Origin: Toxoplasma gondii ME49
Lineage: Eukaryota; Apicomplexa; Conoidasida; Eucoccidiorida; Sarcocystidae
NCBI RefSeq assembly: GCF_000006565.2
Contig: NC_031480.1
Span: 1,194,144-1,258,143, forward strand
Direction: 5' to 3'
DNA length: 64,000 nucleotides
Shown here: piece by piece, positions 23,830 through 35,933 of the stretch
Layout of the letters: each line of letters begins with the position of its first letter
How positions within the stretch are numbered: the first letter of the stretch is position 1
Made by a program: the position numbers and the translations under genes
The notes under the pieces: model-generated
Database searches by the model: none
What the model was told of the DNA's origin: nothing
The model's input: the letters and a program-made list of their open reading frames with translations, nothing else

Positions 23830-26800
23830 TCATTCAGAAGCCTGTCTGACGATAACGCTGTTGTCCTTGAGTTTCCGCCACACGATGAGAAGAACGATGA
23901 TCCAGAGCAACAGAAATCCCGCTGTCATCGCACAGTATCTCGCCGCCTGCGGAGCAGACACAGTGTACAGGGACGACCATTGGTTAGAAAAGAACATCCA
24001 CACTTTGTTTACGAGAAAACGAACACAAGTGGTACGACGCGTGTCGGGCGAGGACAGCGGGAGAGTCGGGGAGGACTCTCGCTCTCACGAATCTGACGGA
24101 GAATGCTGGGTTTCACTATCTTGTGGCATGAAGGTTATTCCACATCGATCATGCTCTTGGCGTGATGCATGAATTACTGTTGTCACTCGCTTTTACTGCG
24201 AGTGAGCACAGGTACTCAGACGCTAGTGTGATCCGTCTGTCCGTAAAAAGTCTCGAATGTGGAGAGGAACAAGTGAGAGACCCCGACACAAACAGCGCAG
24301 GGCGAACCCTCGAGACGTCAACGCCAGCAGCAAAGAGTCAAGGGTGAGAGAATTTGTTTGCTCTACGAAGGCACCCGAACAGAACCGTTTTTCTCTTCAC
24401 TCTGTGACGAAATGCGAACAGTCTTCTTTGTAGAACTCAACGAGTTCTCTGCGGCTAAGAAGCACTGAAAAGCCAACGCAGCCGTTGACCATTTCGACGG
24501 AAAAACAGCAACACGCATTATTCGCAGCAGGACAGGAATCTCAACAATCACTTAGATGCATGCGCTTCCATCGTGGTTCAGCGAGTACCTTGAACAGAGG
24601 GAGGAAAGTCTGATCGCAAGCGATGAGGGATCCTTGGACGAACGCTCGCCTCATGAATTTGCAGTTGATTCCTTCAACCATGGACGTTACTTTCTCTATG
24701 ACAGAGAAGAGGATGTCAGTCGCGCTGGCAGCTGCAGAGAACGAGAGCGCAGAACCTGTTTATGCAACTATTAAAACGCCAGCTGGATTGGCAAATTATA
24801 TTAGGTGAAGATTCGAAGAAATGGAAATCGAAAGTGCTTGGCACCGTGAAGCAAGTTCCCTTTCCGTCGACCCCCAGAGACCCCAAAGAAACTTCAAGAA
24901 AAAAAACACCCGACTCAAAACTGCTTCTCTTGTAACAACCATTGGAACCGACATTCGCACATCACAGTCACAGAGAAATCTCGCATACGTCTGAATTGGT
25001 TTTTCCTTGGAAACTCGTCACACGCTAACTCAGGGGTACCACGAGGAATTCTGTGTCTGACGGAAAGACTCTACAGGAAGAGAGATTTCTAAAAAGGACA
25101 TTTGTTCCTTTCCACAAGAGAGAGAGAAGAATTTCTTTGCATCCCCCCCTGATGTGGAAGTAGAGAAGACGACACTCCCCCTTCAAAGAGCAGACGGCCT
25201 GAATCCGAGCAGACTTGTCTACTTTTTTTTCAGAAGTGAGGAACAGACAGAGAGATTGCTGACGAACAAAGGCCAAGCAGCCTGTCGAGAAACTCACTTC
25301 CTGTGGGAATGCTGTTCTTCACGCGTTGGAGGAGCCTCTTGACTGCACCAGTCATTCACATGGTCACAGAAAAGGGGGAAAAAGAACCTCGGCAGCAAGA
25401 AAGCAAACTGGCCTCACGTGTGTACAATTGTTGTAGTTCCAGTGCAAGTTCGAATGTGTAACAAGACAAGGAGACCGAGCGCGACGCCAGGACAGCCACA
25501 TGCCTCCTCAAGAGAGACAAAGCAAGAACTCAGTCCTCTCTAAGTTTAGGTGGAGAGAGTGTCAAGCTACGCGACAACGTAGGCGAAGAGACAACGAAGG
25601 GCTTGTCCGTAGAAAGTGTCTCCGAAGTTTAAAGACAGGTTCTGTCCTTGAATAGGCGTTGCTGTGTGTGCGTCTAGAATCGAGTTTTCCATCGCTTTTC
25701 TCTTTGGAAATCAACTGTTCTACTACCCCCCCCCCCCCCACTGCCATGGAAAGCCAGCGTAAAGGAGCTGTTGCCTTCATCTGTGTCTTGCCGTCTCGCG
25801 GGGTGTTGAACACGCAAGGCAAAATGATACATCTACCTTTCCAACTAGGTGTTGAACGCGATAGCAGTAATTCGTCTGTTACGCCTAGAGCCTTCCATCT
25901 GTGCATCGGAGTTGATCCTCGGTGACAATGCCACCCTAAATTGTGCCGGCTGTACCGAGAGTTCTCGACACCACGGTGGTGGACAGCAATCACAAAGAAT
26001 TTGGTTGTCGCCTTACTCTGTTCGATCATCTCGGCGGAGCTCGAAACAATCGAACTCTTTGACCAGTCGTCAGGACTGTACGCAAAAACGGTGCTTCCTG
26101 GGCACTTTCTCCCCACAAGTTTCCCCTCTGCCGCGTCGTAGTAGGGGCAGTCGTACGTGGCGCTGAGAACTTTGTGCTTCTGCACGCTCCACCAGATGGC
26201 ATTTTTCATCTGCGTCCTCGCATCCACGTTGCCGGGAATTTCTTTTCCCTGGAAAAAAGACAAAACAAAGGAAGACAGTGAAAGTATTTGCAATGAACAC
26301 AGCTCCGGGTGCGTTGAGTCCAGGCCAACGGCTTATTCCCCGTGCCGGTTTTAGGAATTAACGCTGTGCTCTCCTAAGCATGCGTGCTTACACAGTGTGG
26401 TCATACGGGTGTACAGACATGCATATGCGTGAAGATACGCACACATATATATCCATCTTAGTATAAGTTAGAGTATTTTGATGGAAAGAGACAGATGGCC
26501 TGTAGTGAGAGTGGGATTCGAGCAGAGCATTTCTTCGGTGAAGAGGGTTTGCAACCGGTTGAGACTTTGAGGCTTACGCTTCTTCCGGGAGAATAGGATT
26601 GCAGCCACTCGGTTAAAAACGGGTCATTCTCATCCGGGTATGTCGCCGTGATCGTAAACTTGTCTGGTGTTTCATCGGGACGAAGGGCAGAAAATTTCCA
26701 CGGGTGAACGAGCTTCTCAAGTGTCTTTAACCCCGCCAGTTTAGTCTTCTTCCCACTGTCAGCTCTGCCCAGATCGTCCTTTCCTGGGAAAACGATTTCG

Positions 26801-29800
26801 ACATCTTCTTCTTGAACTCCACTCTGCAAAGTCGGATCCCCAAAGAGACTTCAGGTGTAATGGTGAAGTCTCGGCATAAACGTTTGGATTTAAAACATCC
26901 TAAATTTCTAATGCGCGTGCACTAGGTAAAGGAGGATGAGCTACGAGTGAAAATACGCGTATATTACCGGAGTTTCTGGTGGATGTAGGTGAGGGCAGCC
27001 TGCTTCGTCAAGAAGACCCGTGAAGACGCGGTTGAGTTCCATAAACTGAGGGGAGCTCTTCCGAAGAGAAGTACACGTCGGACGATCGCGTGTCTTCGTC
27101 TGCATCTGGTGTTACGTGTAATGCCCTACGCGCCCGAAGGTACCGACTCACTCAAACCACTCGACGGCCACACTTGACTCTTTCTTGCCACTATTGATGC
27201 AGATAAAGATATGCGGATCGTCAGAGATACAAATACGGATGTGTGCACATCAAAGACGAGGTAGACCCCGTCAACGACGCTGGAGAAAGATCACGTAGCA
27301 GCACTCTATTTAGTATTGACGGTAAGAACCACAGAGCGTGCTAAAGGTCGTAGTTGGTAGTGAAGCAATGCGATTAGTTCATGGTTCCTCTGTATGAACT
27401 AGTTGTCGAGATGCATTTCATTTAACCTTAACGTGCGACATTTTTATCCCTACGCGTTCCCATCCTGCATGCACCCAGCTGGTCATTGAGCCGAACACGA
27501 GGCTTGCCAAGGCACAATGAGTTTATCCAGTTGCAGAGACCTGATGCAGAGAATTCCAGTTTCTTATTATTTTGTCCACTTCTGACGGGTGCACGTGGCT
27601 CCAAGAGGAGCCAAGAAGAAGTTTTGGTAGTCCTTGTCGACGTCTCCTGGTTCAAACGGTGGAAGGAAAGAATGAAGTTAACGTACCACTATGAACTCAG
27701 GAAAGGTTTTTATTTTATCTCCGGCTTTCTTGGGGTCAACGGTAACAACCCAACCGATCTGCTGAAGAAATTTGCCGAATTCGTCCAGTCCTGCGGCCAA
27801 ACCAAAGCGTGGAACTCAGAGAAAGATGCCGTCGATGAGAGCGAACACGAGCTAACGCGCAACTCCGTTCACGAAAATCGAAAAAGCTTTCACTGATTGC
27901 ATTTCTGGAACGCGCTCTCCTTGTTTCACAACCTCGTAATAATCTACTGTCCCGGACACCAAGGAGCGTTCGCAACATCTTACTACACAACGGGACGCCA
28001 AGACAGACTCCAGAGTACACTGGAATACTTTTTGCAAAATCGAGGAAAGAACCGTTTCCTTTCACCTTCAGGGCACCATGCCAATACACACCGCATACGC
28101 CTTGCAGCATCTTTTGGTGGCGATACAAAACACCTTTTGCTGGAACTCAAAGACACAGCAGTTGCTAGAGGAAAAAGACATTTTTCCAGCGATAAAAGGA
28201 ACCTTTTGCTAGAGCTAGACACGCTTCCTCGTCAAGTCTAATGGATGTCTAAAAACAGGAACTATCGAGCTGTAGGTACCTACTAATTCTTGAGTTTGTC
28301 TCCTCTGTCACTGCAAAGCACGTGATTGCCCGCCCCGTCATTCGTTGCGAGTGTGTTGTAAGCCTTCAGTTTGTATACATTCAATCAGAAAGCCGCATAC
28401 CATTTAGATTTTGCACAGAAAAACAACTTCAGTACCGTACTCAAGACGTTTGCTCTGATTGTACCTTGGATTGGTAGCTCCGGGGGTTCGGGTAGGTTTT
28501 CCACTGCCCTCTTGATGGTGTCTTTGACTTCCGCGACCATGTTGTCGAATTCCTCTTTGTATCCAAAGATTTCCACAAGATCTCCAGAGCCGTGGTCCGC
28601 GAGACAACCGTCCACGATGAGGCCAAACGGGGACTGGCGTTCAGGGTCGACTTTGTCGATTATCCAGGACCAGTCGTCTTTTTCGACCAAGACGGTGGTG
28701 GTGTATTGGCAGCCTCTCATGAGGAGGTCCATGACGAACCCGAAGACACCGGCGACGATAAGCAACACGAACATGCAGACGCAGAGCGTGTTCCACTGGA
28801 TGCACGCGAGCTTCGTCCCCGTCTTGCCACTCCGAATGAAGAAGAACACAAGCCAGACGGCCCCGACGGCGACCATGAGAATCACGAAGGAGCAGGCGAG
28901 GGCGAAGGAGACTTCCGCCATGGTCAAGCTGCTGGAGATCGTCGGCTGCGTCTCCGCGAGTGCGTCCGTCGCGTTTTTCACGACTTCCTCGATTTCGTTC
29001 ACTGGAATGATTTCGTCGAGGACGATCGTGGGGAAGTTGAGTTTCTTAAACATTTGGTTGATGAACTCGCTCATATCCATGTCGGTTCCCAAAATCTGTT
29101 CGTATTTGTCGAGTAGCTCCTGAACGGAGCTCTCGGAAATCGCGTTGCAGCCGTAGCAGACGTGAGCGGAATTCTCCGGCATTTCAACGCCCATGGACTG
29201 TCTAAAGGCTTTCAAACTTCCCACGGATGCCGCCAGTTCTGCCTTGAAATTGAAGTCTTCTTCGATCTGGTCCCGCAGATCGGTCAGCAGACTGTCGGGG
29301 TTCGACACGTCGAGCTTCGCCGACAGATCCCGGATATCCTCGGCCAAAGGCGACACGCCAATAAAGCGCTCTTTCACCTGCACTTCGGGATTCGATCCCT
29401 TAATCATCTCGCCGACTGTGGTGTACATGTGACACTGCAGCGTGCGGACGCCGTTGATCCCAGATGCCTCCGTAGAAGCTGCGACCACGGCGAAAATAAA
29501 CGCCAGAACGACGGCTGCGCCACCGACGGCAACGACGACCACTCGGCCAACGTACCCGAGCTTGTGCCTTTTTTCCCGGATGCAGCAGCAGCACTTGCGA
29601 CACCATCGACAGAAAACCTTGGGGAGGCAGAGGAAGAGCCAAAGAGCGAGCAGGAGCACGGAAACGGCAATTAGAGCGAGAAACACGTAGTTCGCTTTCA
29701 AGTAGTCAAACACGGAAATCTCTTGGTCAACCAGTTGAAGCAGCATCGTGTAGTTGAAGTCGCCAATCGCCCAACCAGCCATCAGCTGGTCAGCGAGGCC

Positions 29801-31211
29801 ATTCACAGTCGCCGCTGCGCCACCGATCTAGAAAAAGAAAATCACCAGGCATTGACAATACGAATCAGGTGACGACGGAATCTAGGCTCCAAGTTCCACA
29901 TTATCTAATGTAATTTCTAAGTTTTTGTGCAAACTACAGTGTATTCATGTTTGCTTGGAAGCTGGGAAACAAGTGCAACAGTTCTTTGGAGCACAGCCTC
30001 CCAGTCACTGAAAACGGTAACCACAACACTTCTATGTGGACACTACCTCTGAACTGAGACCCCACGCTTTCTATTTGATGAAAGCAGGCTAACATGTTTC
30101 TCCGCCGTGTGGGAAAAAGATTGTGAATGCTCTTCAGTCGACGTTTCATCCTTAACTGAGCGCAAAACGCCCCCACTAGACGAAGCTCCAATAGAAGAGG
30201 GTTACTTGTTTCGAGGATCCGAACTCGAGGGAAAAATGCCACGTCAGTGAAATTCGGACAGTCTCTCAGAATGTGACGAGGAAGAGAAGTCAGTGAGACT
30301 GGAGCTAAAGGTGACAAAGCACGCGTGGATGTATGCCTGCGAAGAAATCGTGCTATCAAACCGTACCACTGACAACTCACAGAGAAATGCATGTCCTACA
30401 ACCGAACGTATCTTCTGTCCTCTGTAGCGACTGTGAAGGAGTGTCAAAGGCTGCCCCCGTTCATGAACGTGTGCGTGTGTATGCAGATGTTCTTAGACGC
30501 GTGAATAATCTTTCTAACAGATGGATATGCACTTGTATATAAAATGTGTGCTTGAAGACACTTGAGGGGATGTACGTGGGAGGGTACCTGACTATTGATT
30601 TCGCTCATATAATCGTCATAAATGGCTGGGGAGCATGCGTTAACAGCAGCTTCGTCAAAGGAATACATCTGGCTCTGGACACGTGCGTCCAGTGTCCGCA
30701 TCTTGTGGGAGGTTCGAGCTAGCCGTTTCTCATTAGAAGTTGGTTCACGTTTTCGACGCGAAAAGGCCGTCTTGGCTTTCGCTTCCTCGGCAGATCTGGG
30801 TGCAGAAGAGGGTCCAGACTGGAACGAGACAACACCCGCGCCTGACAGCATTCCGAGTTGCGGGCGCCGCAATTGGCTGGGAGCCGGAGGGGAGCCCAGA
30901 GTAGGGTGAGAGTCCTCAAGATTTTGATGATCGGGTTCCTTCGTCCCTTTGTGCTCTTGTAAGGGCGAAGAGCTTGTCACACAAGAAACTGCTTCTCCTG
31001 CATCTGACTTTGACGCGTTTCTGGGCACGTCGCCTAAAGACTCAGTCTTTGCGTACAGGCTCCGGAGGCTGTTTGCCGGCCCATTCAAATTTCCTGTTAC
31101 CTGGGACTCTGCCAGGCGGCTACTGTCCACGGCTGGTGTGTTCTCGCTCTCTGATGCACTAACAACCCCCATAAGGACCACCGTTAAGGCGACGAGCCTC
31201 ACGATTGCCAT
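23830..31211 (-). CDS. Five-pass membrane protein with prominin-like topology, 968 residues
   Basis: Eight minus-strand exons were found: 31211-30588, 29827-28465, 27790-27687, 27045-26968, 26823-26578, 26248-26017, 24731-24589 and 23946-23830. They total 2907 bases, with phases consistent throughout. Residues 1-20 are a signal peptide. TM1 (about 256-276) is followed by a cytosolic cysteine cluster (CRWCRKCCCC, 281-290) and TM2 (303-325). A 190-residue extracellular loop leads to TM3 (516-538) and TM4 (556-575). A second large loop carries a paired-cysteine segment (INCKFMRRAFVQGSLIAC), and TM5 (about 936-953) is followed by a short basic tail. Signal peptide, five passes, two large loops and a Cys-rich first cytosolic turn are the prominin layout. 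Prominins bind cholesterol and shape membrane protrusions; function here is inferred. Sequence identity to animal prominins could not be tested, so the family name is tentative; the topology is well supported. Confidence 0.8.
25726..25739. repeat. Homopolymer of 14 C
   Basis: Fourteen consecutive C bases lie on the plus strand (G on the transcribed-RNA side) in the 26016-24732 intron of the prominin-like gene. Such tracts are prone to length variation and sequencing error. Confidence 0.9.
28131..28222. repeat. Short direct repeat in intron
   Basis: Bases 28131-28156 and 28200-28222 share ACCTTTTGCT followed by GGA/AGA..CT and AGACAC. They lie in the intron after the large exon of the prominin-like gene. 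Confidence 0.6.
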
Positions 31212-32825
31212 TTTGAAGAAGCATGGGAACGTCGATCTCGATAGCGAAGTGTCTAGTTACCGGGTTTTGCCGTTTTTGCTCCGAGGCATAAACGAGGCCA
31301 ATCGAATCGTTACAAACGTCCACTGGGGTTCTTTTGACAGCTGTGGTGTGTGTCAGAAGCAGAGAAATGACAAGCTTAAGCTTGCGTTCTCTTACCGTGT
31401 GAGGGTTTTTTCATGAAGAGTGGCTGACAGCTTCCCTTTAGTGAGTTTGCCGCTACTGTGGGTGACGAATTGCCGTTTTGTGAAATGTTGGCCGGGTACG
31501 ATACCGTGGAGCGTATGCTCATCTCATTACATTTAAAAACGACAAAAAAAATATTTCCTCGGAGAGATACGGCCGGCAAAGTTCGAGTTTTTCTTCCCTG
31601 GCCTTTCAAAAGCCAAGTGACAGACGGGATTATATTATGGTGCGATACTCGATTTCGCAGCTGTAGAAATGTATCGCACGTCTCCAAGCTTTGTAACTGT
31701 AGAGAAACATGTCTTCCCCAGGAAGGAAAATACAAACAGCTGTAGTTCGAGCAATATAGGGTAAAATGAGAGACAAAGGGAAGTTTCCTGTTGCTGTGCG
31801 GTTTCTTCAGGTTACTCCCGGCATCAACTTCGGATCCGTTTCACGTCGTGGCAATACGTTGTCATACACATACAAATAGTCCGTAAACCTCTGTACTGAG
31901 ACAGTAGGAGTCTTGTGATACAGCAATTTCAGACGGAACATTTGCACCCCGGGTGAGCAACAAGCAAACAATAAGAATTGGCTCTGGGGTGCTCCACTGA
32001 ATTCCACAAGAGAACCACCAACAGGATATTTTATGATTTGTGTGACAGTGGCGGGTATCTCAATGCCTGTGTGCTGTGTACTGATATAACTGTAGCACTT
32101 AAAAAGAAGCGTAGCACGATAAGAGGGAAACGGGCATGCACTCCGTCTTTCGTCCACGAATACTGTGAAGAGGCAGATGAGGGGCCCCACGCACCGAAGG
32201 AAAATAACTTTCTTCTGTAGAGATAGGCTGCGATACCTTTTTGTGCAAACGCGCAGATCGAACGGTTATACCTTGACTACACATACTATCTCCCAAACAG
32301 GTATAATTTCCTTATGAGCAGAGATCTTGGTAGGTACAGAATGCCAGACTTCCAAACGCGGACATCGAATGAAGAGTCGAATATACACACTACCTCCGAA
32401 ACAGGTATAATTTTGTCGCGAACTGAGATCTCGGCTGTTGGCGTTATATTCGAGCCCCCGTCACAGATTAGGGGCAAATTACGAGTCATGAACAAGGCGC
32501 GTTACCACGAACAGCCACTCTTGAAGCGACGTTGCCATGAACATGAGAATTTAAGTGTTTGAAGTCTCTTTGAGGAAATTTCATTCCCCTTCATATTTTG
32601 TAAACCGTCTGATCGTCAGCGTGAAGTCTGTCTTTGCAATCGACTTTCCTTCAAATCAAATTGCAAGCCGATCGAACAATTGGACGGAACAAGCTTTTTT
32701 AGCAGTCATTCTGGAATTCTGGTTTATCTGGTGTTCTATCTAAGGGGTAGTCGTAAAATCCATCTCTGCATTTTCGGAAGGTAACACTCATGTCTAACTA
32801 ACTGAGCAACCTGTACGAATTCACC
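31212..32825. other. Divergent intergenic region
   Basis: These 1.6 kb hold the promoters of the prominin-like gene (leftward) and the Sfi1/POC5-like coiled-coil gene (rightward). The main structure seen is a pair of similar 50-bp elements at 32278-32328 and 32384-32433. No gene is supported. Confidence 0.6.
32278..32433. repeat. Pair of spaced direct repeats upstream of the coiled-coil gene
   Basis: The copies are 32278-32328 and 32384-32433. Both contain TACACA.ACTA/CCTCC, an identical 15-mer AAACAGGTATAATTT, and then GAGATCT. They lie about 400-550 bases before the ATG at 32826. Confidence 0.8.
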
Positions 32826-35800
32826 ATGGAAAGCCATCGTCCATGCCGGCAACCTAGATCGCCGTCATCCAGACACAGCGAAGCAGTAAACGACAGCGAC
32901 AAGTGGATGCGTACTGAAAATCAAACAGTGAGTCTTCCTGTTGTCGTAGCACTTGTCGATCCCCCCGCTTCAGGGACGCAAACCCAGAAATCCGGGACTT
33001 CACTCTTCCAGAGGGGTGAACCACAAGAGTCAGAAAATGGGATAAAAAGGTGCGTTTCCCAATTGCAAGAATCAGCGAAGTTGGCAAATTCCTCAACACC
33101 TTCACAACGTTGCAGCCACCCCGTCAGCTCTGCATCGAGGCATGCCCGAAGACGGGAAGTAGATGAAATGAAATCTTGCATGGGGAATGCACAGCAAGCA
33201 GAGGACTGGTGCACTGATTTTTGCGGTACCGAGCAGTGTGGTATTCTTTCTATTTCGTCGAGGCCACCGTCGTCCTGTCGGGACAGCTGCTCAGATTGGA
33301 GTGATGGAGGAACAGCAGCAGAGAATAGTGATTCAAGAGAGGTGACTGGTAGCGCAAGTTCTGTACTATCCACACACTGGCGCCTCCGAGAATCACAGCA
33401 AAAGCCCGTCGACTACGAACGAGATGTCGTAGTGGCAGTTCCAGAGTCTGCAACTTGCACAGGTAATACATCACCTGCTGAGGCGACTACAACCAGCTCA
33501 GCGCCTCCTCTGCCACTCTTTGCTTCGGAAGAAGACGAGGCGAACAAAATCGCATGCATGATATTGGAAGAGAACGCTACTTCCCAAAGCTGGAAGTCCT
33601 CGATGAAAAAGAGGATATCCGCGTCACGAAGCTCAGGGAGCACCGATGAGAGGAGTTCTGCGGTACCTCGCTTCACGTCTCCCGCATGCGCGCCGAACTC
33701 GGATTCCTTAGGAAAAGGCATGCCAAACATACATGGAGGTGAAAATGGCAAGATGCATGACGAGAGTTACTCTCATCTTCAACGCTCTGAAGAAGGACCA
33801 TCTCCTCGTGGTGCTGCACGGAGCAAGCCGTCGCTGCTTCAGTTCGAAGACGACTCGCAGATTTTCTCGGACGAGTTGCAACGATCTCTCGCACACGTTT
33901 GCCGGACAGCTGAGCTCAATTTCTTCAACATGACAGCCGGCATGCAGCGACGAATGGCAGAACAGCTCCGTGTCGAACAGCAGCAACATGAATTGAGGCT
34001 GAGGGAGAGCAGAGCAGAAGTTGAGGCTACACGAGCTGAGCTTATTGGAATGCGCTCGGCGAAGGAAGCAACTGAAGACCAGTTAATGCGCGTCTTCGCC
34101 TACGTCCGACGCCGCCTTCTGCGTCAAGAGGGACGCGAGAGACAGGAAACCACCTTCAAAGCATGGCTTACATTTGTGGAGCGTGAAAAGGCAACACGCC
34201 ATTTGACCCGACTGTTCGAAGCTCAACGAATATATCGAAAGCTACAACGTGCCTTTCACTCATGGAGAGCTCAGTGCTTCCGGGCAACTGCGGAGCGACA
34301 GAAAGAACGGGCGACCCAGGCAGCCCAGGAGGCAGCTGAGCGCCAGATAGCCGCCCTGCAATCCGAAAGGAGAAAAGAGACACAAGTGCTCATCGAGACG
34401 CGCCAGAAGCTCCGACAGGAAGCTTTTCAACGTCAACAGCTGCAAAGGACGTTGCAGATTCTGTTCCTCCAAGGTGCCACAGCCGTATGCAGTGCGCCCG
34501 TGAGCGGAGACTCAAAAATGGTCACTAGGACCCCCTTTTCGGAAACGCCTTTAGACGTTCATCCTGGTATTCACACCCAGAATTCTCGGCTTCCCCCTCA
34601 GGGTTCCACGACCCACGGCCCTGATGTATCGTCCGTCAGGACAACATCCTACCCTGGTGAAATAAAGAGTCCTTTTCTCACATCAGCAAATATCTCGAAG
34701 GCTGCACATGCAACTGCCCCATTTTCTCTGATAGGGCTGGCGGATTCCTCAGAGACATACTTGCGAGCAAACATCGCATTACAGGCTGCCGCTGCTGCAC
34801 CGTCAAAACCATCACTTTCAGACCAGCAACAGCCGGGAAGGAGCGAGTGCAGTGGACTACTTCCTAGCACATCAATCGGCGTTCCAGCTTCCCCTGTTGC
34901 TAACGTGCAGGTGCCGTACTCCATAACTGCACACGCAGTCGGTGCGAATCGTTTTGCTCAACCTCCTACGGAGGCAACAGAGCAGAGGCAGAGCGGCATC
35001 CGCCCTCCCATGTCTCACAAAATCCAGCCTTCCGGAGATTGTAACCTGGCAGTTGTGGGCCGGACTATCGGCTCCACATCTCCTCGTGTAGATACTCACC
35101 AGCTCAACGTGCCAGCGTGTCATATGTTCTCAGAGCACATACCGGACCCCGATGAGAGAGACACAAAAGGTCCTAGACCTCATCCACCATTTTTGATATA
35201 TCCCTCCTTCACATCCCAAGGTGTAGAGGCACTACTTCAGCCGGTAAATATACAATATCGAGGTCAAACACCTCGATTTGCGTCCTTGGACTCTGATCAG
35301 TTTACAAAGACGGCAATGCAAGGCGCTCCTGAGCGTGTCACAGGATCAGAACTTCAGCTTGGGCGTGGTATCCCCCCCACTCAGCACTGGGTTCTTGGCA
35401 AGGCTGAGAAACTCCCAGTGGGGGAACATGGAATTTATCGTGATGCTGGCACGTGCCAACAAGGCACTCAGTCCGATGCCTCTGGGATAAATAACCACAC
35501 AAACACTTCCCTGTTGGAATCCCAGAAGGCCGGTGCATCAACGCCGCCTAGACCGTCATCGGAAGTGTATTCGTGGCGCACGCGTGATCGGCCTCATAGA
35601 TACGAAGTGAGAGAGAAAGAATTCGGTCGTGTACCAACACGCATGCGTGTTTCGACGCCAACTAACATCAGCAAGAACAAAGCGTCCCGATTGGGAAGGA
35701 TCTCCCCGCCCGCGACAGAAAACCTCACCCCAGCACCGCCCGTGCCGTGCTATGTCACTGAATCATCTGGTTTCGGCTTCCCATCTCAGGTTACGTTTGG

Positions 35801-35933
35801 TCCTACAGCCGCGAGTTTTGCGAACAAAAAAACAGAGAAGTCAACATTTACTGCTACTAGAGAATGTCGTGTGAAACCGAACTTGAGCAAAAAACAGGCA
35901 AACTGGACACGCAGCAACACTCCAGGAAGTTGA
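32826..35933 (+). CDS. Large coiled-coil protein with Sfi1/POC5-like centrin-binding-type stretch, 1035 residues
   Basis: This is a single open exon starting at TTCACCATGG. The first 370 residues are Ser/Thr-rich and disordered-looking. Residues about 370-430 form a coiled coil rich in Glu, Arg and Gln. A stretch near 420-490 has spaced aromatic positions (TFKAWLTFVEREKATRHL, then LQRAFHSWRAQCF) that fit the 'F..W......L...F..W' pattern of Sfi1-type centrin-binding repeats, as in the centriole protein POC5. A second coiled coil (490-560) follows, and the last 470 residues are low in complexity, ending QANWTRSNTPGS. A centrosome or basal-body role is inferred from the repeat pattern alone; the rest of the protein shows no family. 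A single-exon gene of this length stands out among intron-rich neighbours. Confidence 0.8.
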   Translation: MESHRPCRQPRSPSSRHSEAVNDSDKWMRTENQTVSLPVVVALVDPPASGTQTQKSGTSLFQRGEPQESENGIKRCVSQLQESAKLANSSTPSQRCSHPVSSASRHARRREVDEMKSCMGNAQQAEDWCTDFCGTEQCGILSISSRPPSSCRDSCSDWSDGGTAAENSDSREVTGSASSVLSTHWRLRESQQKPVDYERDVVVAVPESATCTGNTSPAEATTTSSAPPLPLFASEEDEANKIACMILEENATSQSWKSSMKKRISASRSSGSTDERSSAVPRFTSPACAPNSDSLGKGMPNIHGGENGKMHDESYSHLQRSEEGPSPRGAARSKPSLLQFEDDSQIFSDELQRSLAHVCRTAELNFFNMTAGMQRRMAEQLRVEQQQHELRLRESRAEVEATRAELIGMRSAKEATEDQLMRVFAYVRRRLLRQEGRERQETTFKAWLTFVEREKATRHLTRLFEAQRIYRKLQRAFHSWRAQCFRATAERQKERATQAAQEAAERQIAALQSERRKETQVLIETRQKLRQEAFQRQQLQRTLQILFLQGATAVCSAPVSGDSKMVTRTPFSETPLDVHPGIHTQNSRLPPQGSTTHGPDVSSVRTTSYPGEIKSPFLTSANISKAAHATAPFSLIGLADSSETYLRANIALQAAAAAPSKPSLSDQQQPGRSECSGLLPSTSIGVPASPVANVQVPYSITAHAVGANRFAQPPTEATEQRQSGIRPPMSHKIQPSGDCNLAVVGRTIGSTSPRVDTHQLNVPACHMFSEHIPDPDERDTKGPRPHPPFLIYPSFTSQGVEALLQPVNIQYRGQTPRFASLDSDQFTKTAMQGAPERVTGSELQLGRGIPPTQHWVLGKAEKLPVGEHGIYRDAGTCQQGTQSDASGINNHTNTSLLESQKAGASTPPRPSSEVYSWRTRDRPHRYEVREKEFGRVPTRMRVSTPTNISKNKASRLGRISPPATENLTPAPPVPCYVTESSGFGFPSQVTFGPTAASFANKKTEKSTFTATRECRVKPNLSKKQANWTRSNTPGS

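Noticed and set aside
28592..29674. Long plus-strand open frames (174 and 170 codons)
   Set aside because: They are antisense to the large exon of the prominin-like gene. Their Glu/Asp/His-rich composition is the complement of codons for membrane and Val/Ile-rich segments.
30195..30235. Sequence resembling a tRNA T-arm (GAGTTCGGATC) on the minus strand
   Set aside because: The loop is one base too long and no acceptor, D or anticodon stem can be paired around it.
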